Assembly (NCBI GenBank): GCA_021927905.1
Contig: BLLK01000038.1
Span: 1,612,001-1,676,000, forward strand
Origin: Chaetoceros tenuissimus
Lineage: Eukaryota; Bacillariophyta; Thalassiosirophyceae; Chaetocerotales; Chaetocerotaceae
Direction: 5' to 3'
DNA length: 64,000 bases
Below, piece by piece: positions 53,544 to 64,000 of the stretch. Both the position numbers and the translations under genes were made by a program. Position 1 is the stretch's first letter. The number at the start of each line of letters is the position of its first letter. Below the pieces are notes generated by a model. It saw only the letters and a program-made list of their open reading frames with translations, was not told the origin of the DNA and did no database searches.

Positions 53544-55166
53544 ATGTTTTCAGGCATGCATCGACGGAGAAGAAACGATCCAAAAATACGGAGAACCCCA
53601 GTAAAAGGGAATCATAGTAACATTCTCAAAAAAGACGAGAAAGCTAAAAATAAAGAATTCAGCAATCGGTGGTATAGGGTTCTAAATATCCTTCCATGTT
53701 ATCTTTGGCCTTGTAATGCTCGCCATGGCAAAAGGAGAAAGATGATTTCAATATTGCTTTTCGTCTCTTTGATTTGTGGATTTACTACACTTGCGGATTT
53801 ACTACTACACTTGCTATCTGTCCAAATGAAGGAAAAGTATAGATCCCGCCCTAATAGATTTCCAACTGTAGTAGATGTCAGCCAATTAGAACATATACAA
53901 AGCAGTTTCAATCTCAAGCGTCGACAAGTACTCCATGGTGAGAGACTCGCACCTATGGCAAATATGAATTCAGTAGACTATGGAGACATTCATGTCAAGA
54001 TTCCTGTTTCGCAAAGAGTGATTCCAGATGAAACAGATGAAGAAATATATGCAGAAGTGGAAATAGTGAAACACTTTGATTTCAATTACAAAGTGCATTG
54101 TGAAGATGTATCTTGGGTAAAAGATATTCATTACACTTGCAATCAATTTCACGAACTTGACTTGGCCAAAATACATACTCAAAGCGATTTATTGGACTCG
54201 AATGATGCAGATGTTGTTTACTCCAGTCATGGATATTATCGAGATGTATGGAAGGTATTGAATGCCTCTCATACATTCTCCGCACAAGGATACAACATTG
54301 ACTATAATCTTCATCAGAATGATGAATCATCCAATGTATTCCATGAAGATGCAATAATGGCTTTGAAAACTCTGAAAATGATACATAATGTCACAGAAGC
54401 CTCCATGGCTGAAATAGCACAAGAAGCACTTATTATGGAAAAGCTGACTTCGTCACCTAAAATCATGAATGTGTATTCTTATTGCGCAACGTCATTGGCG
54501 GCAGAATTTCTTCCGAATGAAATACAAAGTAAAATTGTTCCAGGGAGCGGATATACTCGGACAAAATCTGAAAAGGAACAACTTATTCAAAATGAATTTA
54601 CTCCAAGAGAAAAGTTGGAAATAGTTCTCGCCATGGCAGAAAGTCTAGCAGTATTGCATGGATTTAAAGACGGAGTTATTGTCCACAATGACGTACAACC
54701 TTGTCAATGGTTGGAAAGGTATCGATCATTGTATGAAAATAGTACAATTCATATAGACTCCAAGCATCTAGTCCTTGGTGACTTTAATAGAGCTACTATT
54801 CTTCGATGGAACGAGGAAAAGCAATCTTATTGCAAATACCGCACTGGGGAAGCATTTGGAACCTATCGCTCTCCAGAAGAATACAAACAAGACGCATTGA
54901 ATGAAAAGATTGACATCTTTTCCTTGGGAAATAATATCTATGCTTTATTGACTAGTTTATGGATCTTTCCCAATGACCAAGATGACGTTGCACAGAAGAA
55001 ACTAATGAATGGGGAATTGTCAGCCATTGACGAGACGTATTCATTATCCAGTCATGAAGAGAAGCTATTGGTAGAAATTATGCAACAATGTTGGAGGTAC
55101 GATCCATCGGAAAGAATAGATGCATTTGAAATTGTGAAATTATTGCGAGAATTTCTCGAAAAGTAG
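53544..55166 (+). CDS. Type II membrane protein kinase-like protein, probably of the secretory pathway
   Basis: Intronless, 540 residues. Basic N-terminal tail (residues 1-66), one membrane span (about 67-92), luminal stem (93-225), then a kinase fold to the C-terminus. Kinase marks: IMALKTLK with Lys275 at the ATP-binding position; Glu in AQEALIMEKL (alpha C); VHNDVQPCQW (381-389), keeping the catalytic Asp but replacing the usual Lys and Asn by Gln; GDFNRA (412-417) with DFN for DFG; RSPEEY (442-447) for APE; and DIFSLGNNIY. Positively charged residues before the span predict cytosol-in, lumen-out, as in Golgi kinases. The altered catalytic loop means activity is uncertain. A plain Ser/Thr receptor kinase has the opposite orientation. 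Confidence 0.75.
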   Translation: MFSGMHRRRRNDPKIRRTPVKGNHSNILKKDEKAKNKEFSNRWYRVLNILPCYLWPCNARHGKRRKMISILLFVSLICGFTTLADLLLHLLSVQMKEKYRSRPNRFPTVVDVSQLEHIQSSFNLKRRQVLHGERLAPMANMNSVDYGDIHVKIPVSQRVIPDETDEEIYAEVEIVKHFDFNYKVHCEDVSWVKDIHYTCNQFHELDLAKIHTQSDLLDSNDADVVYSSHGYYRDVWKVLNASHTFSAQGYNIDYNLHQNDESSNVFHEDAIMALKTLKMIHNVTEASMAEIAQEALIMEKLTSSPKIMNVYSYCATSLAAEFLPNEIQSKIVPGSGYTRTKSEKEQLIQNEFTPREKLEIVLAMAESLAVLHGFKDGVIVHNDVQPCQWLERYRSLYENSTIHIDSKHLVLGDFNRATILRWNEEKQSYCKYRTGEAFGTYRSPEEYKQDALNEKIDIFSLGNNIYALLTSLWIFPNDQDDVAQKKLMNGELSAIDETYSLSSHEEKLLVEIMQQCWRYDPSERIDAFEIVKLLREFLEK

Positions 55167-55322
55167 ATGGCTAGAACTTTTTATATTATTTCATGTTTAT
55201 ATTTTAAAAATTGTATATTGTTTTTGTAAAGTAAAGCGTTGCATTTAGTCTAGTAACCAAGTATGAAACGCAAACAGTACCATATCTCTTTCCTTCAAAA
55301 CTACTCTTATACTTCTCAAAGC
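55167..55322. other. Short convergent spacer
   Basis: 156 bp, AT-rich, between convergent stop codons. It presumably holds both poly(A) sites. Confidence 0.3.
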
Positions 55323-56228
55323 TTATTCCTCCTCTTTACTCTCAAATTTCTTGACCGCCTCTGTCAATCTCTCTATCATACCATCATAATCAAACTTGAG
55401 AAGTCCATCATTGACAGTTCCCTTATCAGGGTAAAACTGATCATGGTCAGCAGTCCCATCCAAAAAGGTAGGAATATCATCTTCACCATTCAATAGCATA
55501 TCTCCCATTTTCTTTTTCGCATCTTCCTTGGAAATCAAAACAATTTTACTACTCAAACGGGTCGGCATAAGCGGCAAGCATAGATTCATAATGGTCTGCA
55601 TGATACTTCCAACAGGACAAGAAACGAGATGATAAAGTCTATCAGGATATCCTTTCATGAGAGCACTCAATAAGTTAAGCATGAATTGCGGATGAGGAGG
55701 CGGAGGCGAGTGTGAGTCTGCGATACATACAAAGTCCGTCAATCCTTCCGGCATGAGATTGATGCCTACATCTGCCATGTGAATAATGACATTAATTTGT
55801 GACTCAACGTCTGGAAACCAAGGTAGACGATTAGTTCTGATCCATAGGATCGGTCTACCTTGTTTGTCAAGTCCGTGCCAGTAGATGGCTCCGAGGTTGT
55901 ATGCTGCTGCCATAGCCTTGGCTTTTGCGAATTTCTCTGGCTGTTCGACTGCTGCTGGTGCAGATTCTCCCCCCTTGGCGAGTGAAAGGAGTTCTGGTAG
56001 ATGAGTAGCATTTTCTTTTCTCCAGTTCATGAGGTCTTTGAGTTTTTCAGCAGAGTACTCGAGGGGACGACGGATAGTTGGATCCTTGGAGTATGGCTTT
56101 GATGCAATGGATTCAACGTACACATCACTAATGTTCTTGTGGTCGTCTGGAAATTCTTTAGCGAGTCCCTCGCGGAGAGTTGTGAGTTCCTCCTTTGTGA
56201 CTGGATAAGTTACTTCTTCTTCTGACAT
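55323..56228 (-). CDS. CRAL-TRIO (Sec14-like) lipid-binding domain protein
   Basis: Intronless, 301 residues. N-terminal helical region (YSAEKLKDLMNWRKE), then a CRAL-TRIO fold from about residue 105: GAIYWHGLDKQGRPILWIR, the acidic/aromatic strand LTDFVCIADSHSPPPPHPQF, LLSALMKGYPDRLYHLVSCP, IMNLCLPLMPTRLSSKIVLI, and IPTFLDG near the end, in place of the usual LP.elGG block. Such proteins carry phosphoinositides, tocopherol or retinoids between membranes. The alpha-tocopherol link is tempting because of the VTE2 gene at 18 kb, but nothing in the sequence ties them. No signal peptide, so cytosolic. Confidence 0.85.
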   Translation of the reverse strand: MSEEEVTYPVTKEELTTLREGLAKEFPDDHKNISDVYVESIASKPYSKDPTIRRPLEYSAEKLKDLMNWRKENATHLPELLSLAKGGESAPAAVEQPEKFAKAKAMAAAYNLGAIYWHGLDKQGRPILWIRTNRLPWFPDVESQINVIIHMADVGINLMPEGLTDFVCIADSHSPPPPHPQFMLNLLSALMKGYPDRLYHLVSCPVGSIMQTIMNLCLPLMPTRLSSKIVLISKEDAKKKMGDMLLNGEDDIPTFLDGTADHDQFYPDKGTVNDGLLKFDYDGMIERLTEAVKKFESKEEE

Positions 56229-58354
56229 TGTTGGTCGATATTAGACTTGTAGTGTATGTATTCAAATGAGATTCTTCCATAGAATTACATGAATATTTCT
56301 TGTTTTCGGCGAGCAGCATTTTTGCATTTTTCCTTGTGTTTTATCAGGCAACTCTAATCCTTGTAGGGTAGGGGTGGATGATATCGTGTTTTTAGCTATT
56401 GACAACGGTTGAGACGTTGAGACATGAAAAATATAGATGTCAGCATTGGTCTAGGAAGAAACTGGGAGTTTGCTGTCATATGATCTTGTTTTATATTTAT
56501 CTATAATACAAGTTATGTTATTTTATAATGGTATGAAAAATATAACATACAACATGGTTTTTGTCTAGCTACTCGTAAGAGAAAATGTTCGTAGTCATTG
56601 TTTCCACATTGCATCAATCACAAACCACTTGAACAAAACAGATGAGAGATTTACAACATGAATTGTTTTTATATGTTTAGTTACAGTAATATACTATATT
56701 TGTAAAATTTGATTGGTATTGTCATGGCTTCTACACTTTTCGTCTCTATTGATTCTAGAGCGAATTTCCTGGCTAAGAATCCCACCAATGTTGAATTCAA
56801 ATGCCAAATGCCTCCTACTTTTTTGTCAATACACTTCTGCATTCCCTTTTTAGCGTAATCAGTTTCCCCGTGAAGTGGTCTTCTCCTTCTCTCTAACCTG
56901 CTTGATATTCAAATCATCCCCATCCCTTTCCTATTTTATCAAATCTTGACTTTTCATCGTCATCATATTGAGTTCAAGCAAGAACTTCATGACTATAGTC
57001 CCGTTCATCAATTATCATATTCTTTTCATTCGTCTTTACACTAATTAATGCAGTAAAAAGTGGTGGATGTTGCCTACAACTTTATCAAGCAAGCCCGTCT
57101 ACGGAGTACCTCAAGTGAGGTTCTTAAAAAAAATGAAGGTGTTACATCTTTCATCAAAGCTGCCTGTCTTTGTCTTTGTCTCCTGTCATTATGCTTCTAG
57201 CTCCTTGTTCTCCTATCTGATATCTAGTGCAAAACAATCACAAGCTATTAGCGTAGTACTACTACCTTTTGTATGATTGTGAAGATGCTAGGGGTCTATT
57301 TCGCCAGGTATAATATTGTATGTGTATCATACTCAGTCGAGCCTACTATTCTGAGCTTCTCTTTTACCGTACCTTTTTGATTCTAGTCGAGCTCTAACTG
57401 CCTCTACACAAGAAGGCTTGGCTTCTCTCCTGCCGAACCGAACCACTACCTCTACTCCAATAGAATGGATGAATTTTACCTGCCATCTGCTCGAAGAACG
57501 ATTGAAAATTTGACCAAACCTTGAGAACCAGATGTTTGCGTAGAAGTTGCAAAAGCGTAACAACATTATGTCACAGCAAGCAGGGCTTCTTTCCGTACGA
57601 ACTCTTCTCCTCCTCTGGGTTTCCCTTTCTCCTCTTCTGTTGCTTTCTCCTTTTTGGGTGAGCGTAATCAAGAAACAGAAAAGATTACTTGCTAAGAAAG
57701 AGGGTAGGAAGTGTAGTGAACATTCTATCTTTGAAGAATTGTTTTTTCTGTTGGTCTACTTTCGAAATTGGTACATTATTGGCTGATTGGGGTTCTATCA
57801 TTTCAAGTGGTACTACGGGCCTATTTTTCTGAGCTTCGCTCTTGCCGAGCCCTAATTCTAGCCATAGGAAGGCTCGGCTTCTCTCTTGCCGAATCCTTTC
57901 GTGCAAAATACTGCAGATAGTGCAAAGTACATATTCTGGGTTTCCCATTTGTTCGGAGTAGATCGGAAATTTGGCCAGCACGATTTAAACAACATCTATT
58001 TTATACATAGCCTTCTCTGTCAAGTAAGGCCTCATTCCTATCCTGTTTATCATTCAAAAGGCCTCATTCCTATCCTTTTTATCAATGTTCTCATGTAATC
58101 TCAAGATTTTACGCGTTACAATGAAGAAAATAAAGAATCTTTGACTATTTTCTGTATAAAGGATGAGATTTTAAATAACTGGACTTTTCAATTAAAACTC
58201 TAATTCCTCTCTTCCGAAAAGTAGAGGAAGGGAAACCCATTTGATCAGACCGAAAAAGAAGCGTTCCGAGCTGAACCTAGAATAATCATCGCATAAAAAG
58301 TTGTTTTCAAACAAACGCTTTCTCTCATAATTCTTCAATCATCAAAAAGTAATC
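56229..58354. other. Long intergenic region with repeated promoter blocks
   Basis: No gene supported in 2.1 kb; short frames at 57067 and 57547 lack family features. From about 57340 it shows related blocks: gcttctct(c)ttgccga (several), tgggtttccc at about 57617 and 57945, and the inverted gggaaaccca at about 58230. The part 57900-58354 matches 62830-63259 upstream of the second copy of the following gene. Confidence 0.45.
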
Positions 58355-59919
58355 ATGAAATTCTCTACTCTCTTGTTTGCAGCATCTGCTGCTTTGCTTC
58401 CAACTTCCTTTGCAATCGAGGTAAGTATATGTTGTGCTTCCTTTTTGTTCAACACATTCAAATATATTTCTAACTGATTTGTTTTTGATGTTGATTCGTT
58501 CTCTAGGAATCTGCAAAGAAGTACCTTCGTAGTGGTGCTCTTTCTGCAATCAGTCCTTCTGATAGAAGCTTGGGTTCCCTTGATGATTGGTGCCCAGACG
58601 GCTTCACTGATCAGCTATGCATCAAATCAGGCAAACCTGGTGATTCTAATAATGTTGAACACCATGCTGCTTTTGAAGTTGTTCATAATACTAACACTGG
58701 TAATTACGATTGGAGCATTGACTTTACTGATTCTGCGGCCATTGCTCAAGATCTCGTTGGCAGTGACGCAGTCGCATTGAAGTATGCCATTATTCCTTCT
58801 AATGAATTCAGTATAGATGATACCTACTTCAATTATGGTGGAGGTTGCAAATTCAATCAGGGTGATGACTCCTCATGCGTCACAAATGTGTATCAGATCA
58901 GTGAAGTTAATGCTTGGGATTCTGTTGACCGCATAGCCTCTGGAACTCTCGCTCCAGGAGAGACTCTCGTGTGGTACCTTCACATTAACTTGGAGGTAAA
59001 TGGTTCATCAGAAACTTCCTTTGCCCTGCCTTGTGCCACTGCAACAACAGTTGATCCAGACCTTGGTACATTTGGTGACCAGATAGGTGTCTTAACCCTT
59101 CCAAGTCCACATCCAAGTACTTTGACGTTTACCGATACTACAGATGGTAGCAGTTATGATTTGACATTTGTTGATCCATCTGATGGCGAATATCATTTCG
59201 ATCATGTTAAACGTAATTCCCATGGATGGGGGTGGAATCTTTATTACACTGCTCCAACTGACCCTTGTACTACTCCTCCTGACGATCCTGAGCCTCCTGA
59301 GAATCCTCAACCTCCTCAGTGTAAGCCAGATGTTGTTATTGATAATTTCTGTACATCCAACATCGAAATTTTTGCTGGACAGCACATCCCAGTGGGTATA
59401 GTCACTTTGGAAATGGCATACGGTGTTGGAGAATATTTATACACCGTTACCTTAAGTTTATTGGGTGAAGTCCCTAATGCATATCTCGAAACCAATCAGG
59501 AATCTTGTTCCATCAAACCTTATGTGGAGGATGGTGAAGAAGGCATCTGCGAGAATGTCAAGACTCAAAGTGGAGATTTGAGTAAGCCCATCAACAAGTT
59601 ACCTATTGGAAAGTATGCCGATAAGTGTTGCCTTCCTCAAGAAGATATGTCTGCTTATGATCCTATTTTGATTGCGGAGGGTTCTGTAACTTATGGTAAT
59701 CCTTCATCATTCCCTCTTGTAGTTCATTTGGATCTTATCATCGGATGTGTGGAGGATGACCCCGAAGGTGGTGAAGAAAATAAATTTTATTATGAGACTG
59801 GATTCGCAATGGGCCCTCCTGACGGAGACTGTCCTTTCACAGGTGTGGAACTTCCAGTGAAACATGGATGGGGAATGGGAATTGAAATTGATACATCGAC
59901 TCCAACTCTTACTCGTTAA
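58355..59919 (+). CDS. Secreted protein of unknown function, copy 1
   Basis: CDS join(58355..58420,58507..59919), 492 residues; 86-bp intron directly after the signal peptide (MKFSTLLFAASAALLPTSFA). The mature part starts with a charged propeptide-like stretch (SAKKYLRSGALSAISPSDRS), then an N-terminal beta-rich half with paired Cys (WCPDGFTDQLC, GGGCKFNQGDDSSC), a Pro/Asp-rich hinge of about 25 residues (PPDDPEPPENPQPPQ), and a C-terminal beta-rich half (CKPDVVIDNFC, DKCCLPQ, LDLIIGC). The Pro hinge looks like a linker between two extracellular domains. I recognise no family; frustule-associated or matrix protein is possible. An identical-exon paralogue begins at 63260. Confidence 0.82.
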
Positions 59920-60793
59920 GTCTCTTCTTTCCTAACTCCTCAATCCTCTTGTCTTCTTTGAAGCCTTGATGATTCGACTCATTTTGCATTAATACATATT
60001 TGACCCGCATACTGCCAAAGACTTACATTTAAATACTTAGTAACACAACCGATTATCCAAAAAGTAGCTTTGTAGCTAAGGTTTGAAACCTTCACCACGA
60101 CAACACGTTAGAATTAATTTGTTGGATTCTTCATGTGTGGCGATCAATGTCTAGTCGATACTTCTCAGAAAGTCTTGACTAGACAAGTTCCTTCTGAATC
60201 AAATGACACGACGCTGTGTTGTATGAGAAGAAGAAGTATCGTAAGCTATGGCAAAACTACGGAAGCGCTGCAATCTGAATAGAGCAGCTTCGACAGCTAG
60301 TGATGTGTCTTTTGATTTCCAGTCATGATTCCACCTCCATATTTCTTTTTCCAATCGTCATCTGCACTAAGTCACAATTCTCGTTCTAGATAAGCTGATG
60401 ATGTTAGTAGGAGTATTTGTTTGGAATATAAACTTTATTAGAGAAGTTTTGATGTTTCCTTTTTTTCTTTTTTTCATGTTCTCTTGTTGACAAGTCACTC
60501 TATAGGCTATTTTCACGTTTGGACAGGTAGGAAGGACCCTTCAGCATGTGTTTATCCAAATGGATTTTGGAACTGCATGATTTTACAATAATGATGACTT
60601 GAATAAAATACAATACACTTATTACATATGATTGTTCCTATAGATAAAAAAGTAATGATTTCATCTTATTCAATCTCGAGCAATTGACCCCTTCATTCGA
60701 AATAGAATTTCCCGTTCAACTGATTTCCGACAATGCATATTATTCTCTATGTAAAGTATTACAAATGACATGAATCCAATACAGTATTCAATT
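59920..60793. other. Convergent spacer
   Basis: 874 bp between convergent genes. Nothing coding or repeated was recognised. Confidence 0.3.
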
Positions 60794-62184
60794 TCACTTC
60801 TTTCTATTCTTTCCCCTCTTCCTTCCCTTTTTACCACCTCGGGCACTTTTGGTTCCGACTGTAGTCTTTCTCCCTTTGGAAAAGAAGTTCTCTCTAATCT
60901 GTCTCATCTCATTTGAATCTAAATCACCCCCTTTCTTGATAAACCCCTTTCCTAAAGTAATTGCCATACATTCATAAATTTCTTTCTTTGATGTATCGAG
61001 TTCAAATAACTGCGTAATATCTCCAATGTCAATACCAAATTCTTTCATTCGTAATTCAATCATTGCAGTGAAGATGAGTGTTTGACTTTCAACATTAATC
61101 TCATCCGGGGTATCCCTCGATGAAAAATTGTTGATTACATCTTTCATTTGAGCAATGATCCATTTTGCTTGCTCTACAGCTTTCTCGTCTGCTTCTTTGG
61201 AAGATCCGAGTAAAATTGCCTTGGCTGCTTTCTTGTTGGCGAATACAAACGTCCATCCGTTTGCAATATCTTTGGCAGCCTTTTGGATTCGCCAGAATTT
61301 ATCCATATCATTATTTCGTACAGCCTGTGCACCCAAGGTCTGAAAGAGTTCAATGACCTTTAGGGATGCTCTAAACCATGTTTCAAATGCCTCATCATTG
61401 CTTCTCAGATATTGTTTGACGCGATACCCATCGATACAACTAAAAATGTTACCCGGAATGTTTCGTTTACCGCGAAAAAGGGTACACTGAACACACTGGA
61501 CAATACTTACAGGAATGCCACGTTCAAAACGGTATTTGACATCGGTGAGATCACAAGAGAATATATTCATTAGCTTTTCATTCAGCCCCAAGTCCAAAGC
61601 TTTCTTGTAGGGACCATTTTCATCTAATCCTTTTAGTAATCCATTTTCCATGAGATTCTGAAATGTCATGATGGTTTCTACATGAGGCGCAGGTAAAGGA
61701 CACATTTCACTCAGGTTTTTGTGAAATACACTGGTACAATATTCATCGCATAATGAGATAAACGATTCCGCCTTGGTTTTGCATATCTCTCTTCCATCTT
61801 CAAACAATTGGCTTTATGCCCATTCGGAGCTTTCCAATGCTTCTTTTGGCATTCCTACAGTAACGATGACAGAATGGGAATGAGAGAGTTTCTATTCGGA
61901 ATAAAGGCTTATTCGTTCACAGCAAAAATCGGTTCACTTACCTTGGAACAGTAATATGCGCTGCGACATTGTGAACAAAAGAGTTTCCCAGCGAATTCTT
62001 CTCCGCAGTAATCACACGATGGATAATCTGGAACTTCGGGGATTTTACGCATATCTTGCTTGCTTGAGTTTCCTACTTCTCCTTCCTCTGCAAGTTCTTT
62101 CTGTTCAGTTTCAGAGTCTTCTGCGCTTTGGAGTTGAGCAGCTTTGGCTGCCAATGAGGATGTGCTGTAGTCGCTGTCTGCCAT
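60794..62184 (-). CDS. MYND zinc-finger protein, one intron, apparent frameshift after the finger
   Basis: Exon 1 complement(61942..62184), 81 codons; intron 61855-61941 (GTAAGT/TGTAG); exon 2 complement(60794..61854). MYND finger: CDYC (57, 60), CSQC (70, 73), YYCSK (79), then across the intron ECQKKHWKAPNGHKANC, so all eight Cys/His ligands are present. MYND domains bind Pro-rich partners. Directly after the last Cys (about 61800-61806) the frame that stays open for the remaining 335 codons (FEDGREICKTKAES to GKKGRKRGKNRKK) differs from the finger's frame by one base. Either a sequence error, a recent null, or translation of the C-terminal part from its own start. The C-terminal Lys/Arg run could be a nuclear or nucleolar signal. 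Confidence 0.65.
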
Positions 62185-63259
62185 TATGCTTGTCTCTTTG
62201 CGTGCGCTATCGACTTCTATACTGCTATCTACCTTGGATCACTGTGCAAGAAGTGTAAATAGGAGTATTAATCAAATATATATACCTGTAGATGGTGAAA
62301 TGAGTACACAAAAGATGCTTTTTTTTTACATTAGTAAGGTATTCACGGTGACTGCCTCAGTGTGTCTGTCTTGCATTGACGTCATTTTAGGCTATTTATC
62401 TTGTCAATAATTCAGCATTGGTTTTCTCATGAAGCTATCGTTAGTTATCATGTAATACTCAATAGGGTCCTAATCTCAGTTTTCTCTTTTGATTTCGAGC
62501 TCAGCTGATCTCTTCACTACTCCTACTAGCTCGTAAAGTAATACTCGGCTTCTATCTTGATACTCCTCAGCCAAGTAATCATGCTGGGTTTCCCATCTCT
62601 TCGAAATACGATTGGAAGTTGCAAAAGCGTAACGTAACAGGGCTTCTCTCCCTAAGAACTCTTTGTCTCACTCAAATGCTCAAATAGGTTGATCGTGATC
62701 CAAAAATCTGATAGTTGGTAGGTGCCTATCTGAGTTTCTCGTTTACCAAACTCTTTGAGCTTCTCTCTTGTCGAGCCCTTCTGAACCCTTAAGTACTACT
62801 TGGCTTCTCTCTTGCCTAATCGTTTTTCTCTAAAGTACTGCAGATCATGTAGTAAATTACAGCTCTCGGTAGTGCTGGGTTTCCCCTTTGTTCGGAGTAG
62901 ATTGAAAATTTGGCCAGCACGACTTGAGCAATTTCTATTTTTACATTGCCTTCTCTGTCAAGTAAGGCCTAATTCCTATCCTTTTTATCAATGTTCTCAT
63001 GTAATCTCAAAATATTATTCGTTATATTAGTGAAGAAAATAAATAATCAGACTATTTTCTGTATAAAGGATTGAGATTTTAAATAACTGGACTTTTCAAT
63101 AAAACTGTAATTCCTCTTTTCCGGAAAAATAAGAAGGGAAACCCATTTGATCTGACCAAGAAAGAAGCGTTCCGAGCTTACCTAAGGCAATCATCACATA
63201 AAAAGTTGTTTTCAAAGAAAAGCTTTCTCTCATAATTTTTCAAATCTCCAAAAGTAATC
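62185..63259 (+). promoter_or_regulatory. Divergent region: MYND gene and second secreted-protein copy
   Basis: 1.08 kb without a gene. TGACGTCA at 62378-62385 lies about 195 bp upstream of the MYND start. From about 62830 to the ATG it matches 57900-58354 with scattered differences (tgggtttccc at 62876; gggaaaccca at about 63137). Additional tgggtttccc near 62584. Confidence 0.5.
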
Positions 63260-64000
63260 ATGAAATTCTCTACTCTCTTGTTCGCAGCATCTGCTGCTTT
63301 GCTTCCAACCTCCTTTGCAATCGAGGTAAGTATATGATGTGCTTGTCTGAACCAAACAAACAAATATAATGGGGAGATTTCATACCTTTAACTAACACTT
63401 TTGATTTATTGATTCATTATGCTTTAGGGATCTGCAAAGAAGTACCTTCGTAGTGGTGCTCTTTCTGCAATCAGTCCTTCTGATAGAAGCTTGGGTTCCC
63501 TTGATGATTGGTGCCCAGACGGCTTCACTGATCAGCTATGCATCAAATCAGGCAAACCTGGTGATTCTAATAATGTTGAACACCATGCTGCTTTTGAAGT
63601 TGTTCATAATACTAACACTGGTAATTACGATTGGAGCATTGACTTTACTGATTCTGCGGCCATTGCTCAAGATCTCGTTGGCAGTGACGCAGTCGCATTG
63701 AAGTATGCCATTATTCCTTCTAATGAATTCAGTATAGATGATACCTACTTCAATTATGGTGGAGGTTGCAAATTCAATCAGGGTGATGACTCCTCATGCG
63801 TCACAAATGTGTATCAGATCAGTGAAGTTAATGCTTGGGATTCTGTTGACCGCATAGCCTCTGGAACTCTCGCTCCAGGAGAGACTCTCGTGTGGTACCT
63901 TCACATTAACTTGGAGGTAAATGGTTCATCAGAAACTTCCTTTGCCCTGCCTTGTGCCACTGCAACAACAGTTGATCCAGACCTTGGTACATTTGGTGAC
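63260..64000 (+). CDS. Secreted protein of unknown function, copy 2, cut by window edge
   Basis: CDS join(63260..63325,63428..>64000). The signal-peptide exon differs from copy 1 at two silent or near-silent bases; the 102-bp intron is hardly alignable with that of copy 1 beyond its first 11 bases. In contrast exon 2 is identical to 58508 onwards for all 570 bases in view, apart from one base at its second position (GGATCT against GAATCT, Gly for Glu). The 3' end lies outside the window. Confidence 0.85.

Noticed and set aside
57067-57786. Several 70-110 codon frames in the 56.2-58.3 kb spacer
   Set aside because: They overlap on both strands within repeated tct/ctt-rich blocks and share no family features.

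Overview
The window looks like nuclear DNA of a centric diatom, most likely a Chaetoceros. The evidence is AT-rich sequence, short GTAAGT/AG introns of about 75-105 bp, presequences with an ASAFAP-like cleavage site (plastid import through a secondary endosymbiont), Ser/Pro-rich linkers in secreted proteins, and BspA-like leucine-rich-repeat and RING-H2 families typical of that genus. The genus is an inference from recalled family resemblance. No rRNA, tRNA, CRISPR or organellar gene was seen.

Layout. 1-2 kb: a tandem pair of six-span membrane proteins with a variable Pro-Asp repeat loop, the first cut by the window edge. 2.3-17.9 kb: ten same-strand copies of an F-box-like plus degenerate-ankyrin gene, eight open and two broken, with two 3' remnants and a shared upstream element in one subfamily. 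18.2-19.5 kb: homogentisate phytyltransferase (tocopherol pathway). 19.8-21.9 kb: a decayed LRR gene and a decayed RING-H2 gene. 22.8-29.8 kb: two secreted berberine-bridge-type flavoproteins, the second frameshifted, flanking a plastid-type alpha/beta hydrolase. 30.3-39.7 kb: a nearly identical 4.03-kb duplication, each copy carrying a large secreted GH128-like glycosidase, with breakpoints at LRR gene remnants. 40.3-43.9 kb: a two-gene PIF/Harbinger DNA transposon. 44.1-45 kb: the one intact LRR gene. 45.3-52.1 kb: a metabolic block with a carnitine acyltransferase, a fused amino-acid dehydrogenase/sarcosine-oxidase-like enzyme, and a divergent SABATH methyltransferase. 52.5-56.2 kb: a small Daf-2-upregulated-type protein, a predicted secretory-pathway kinase and a CRAL-TRIO protein. 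58.3-64 kb: two copies of a secreted protein (the second cut by the edge) around a MYND-finger gene.

The best candidate for an undescribed system is at 47.9-52.1 kb. One polypeptide joins a leucine-dehydrogenase-type domain to a sarcosine-oxidase-type flavin domain. It is transcribed away from a SABATH methyltransferase across a 407-bp shared intergenic region holding two TGACGT boxes, and both proteins begin with plastid-type presequences. Together they could form a plastid methylation/demethylation/deamination module for amino acids; this is inference. The rest of the window is a record of fast gene turnover: tandem birth and death, segmental duplication, apparent gene conversion and chimeric pseudogenes.
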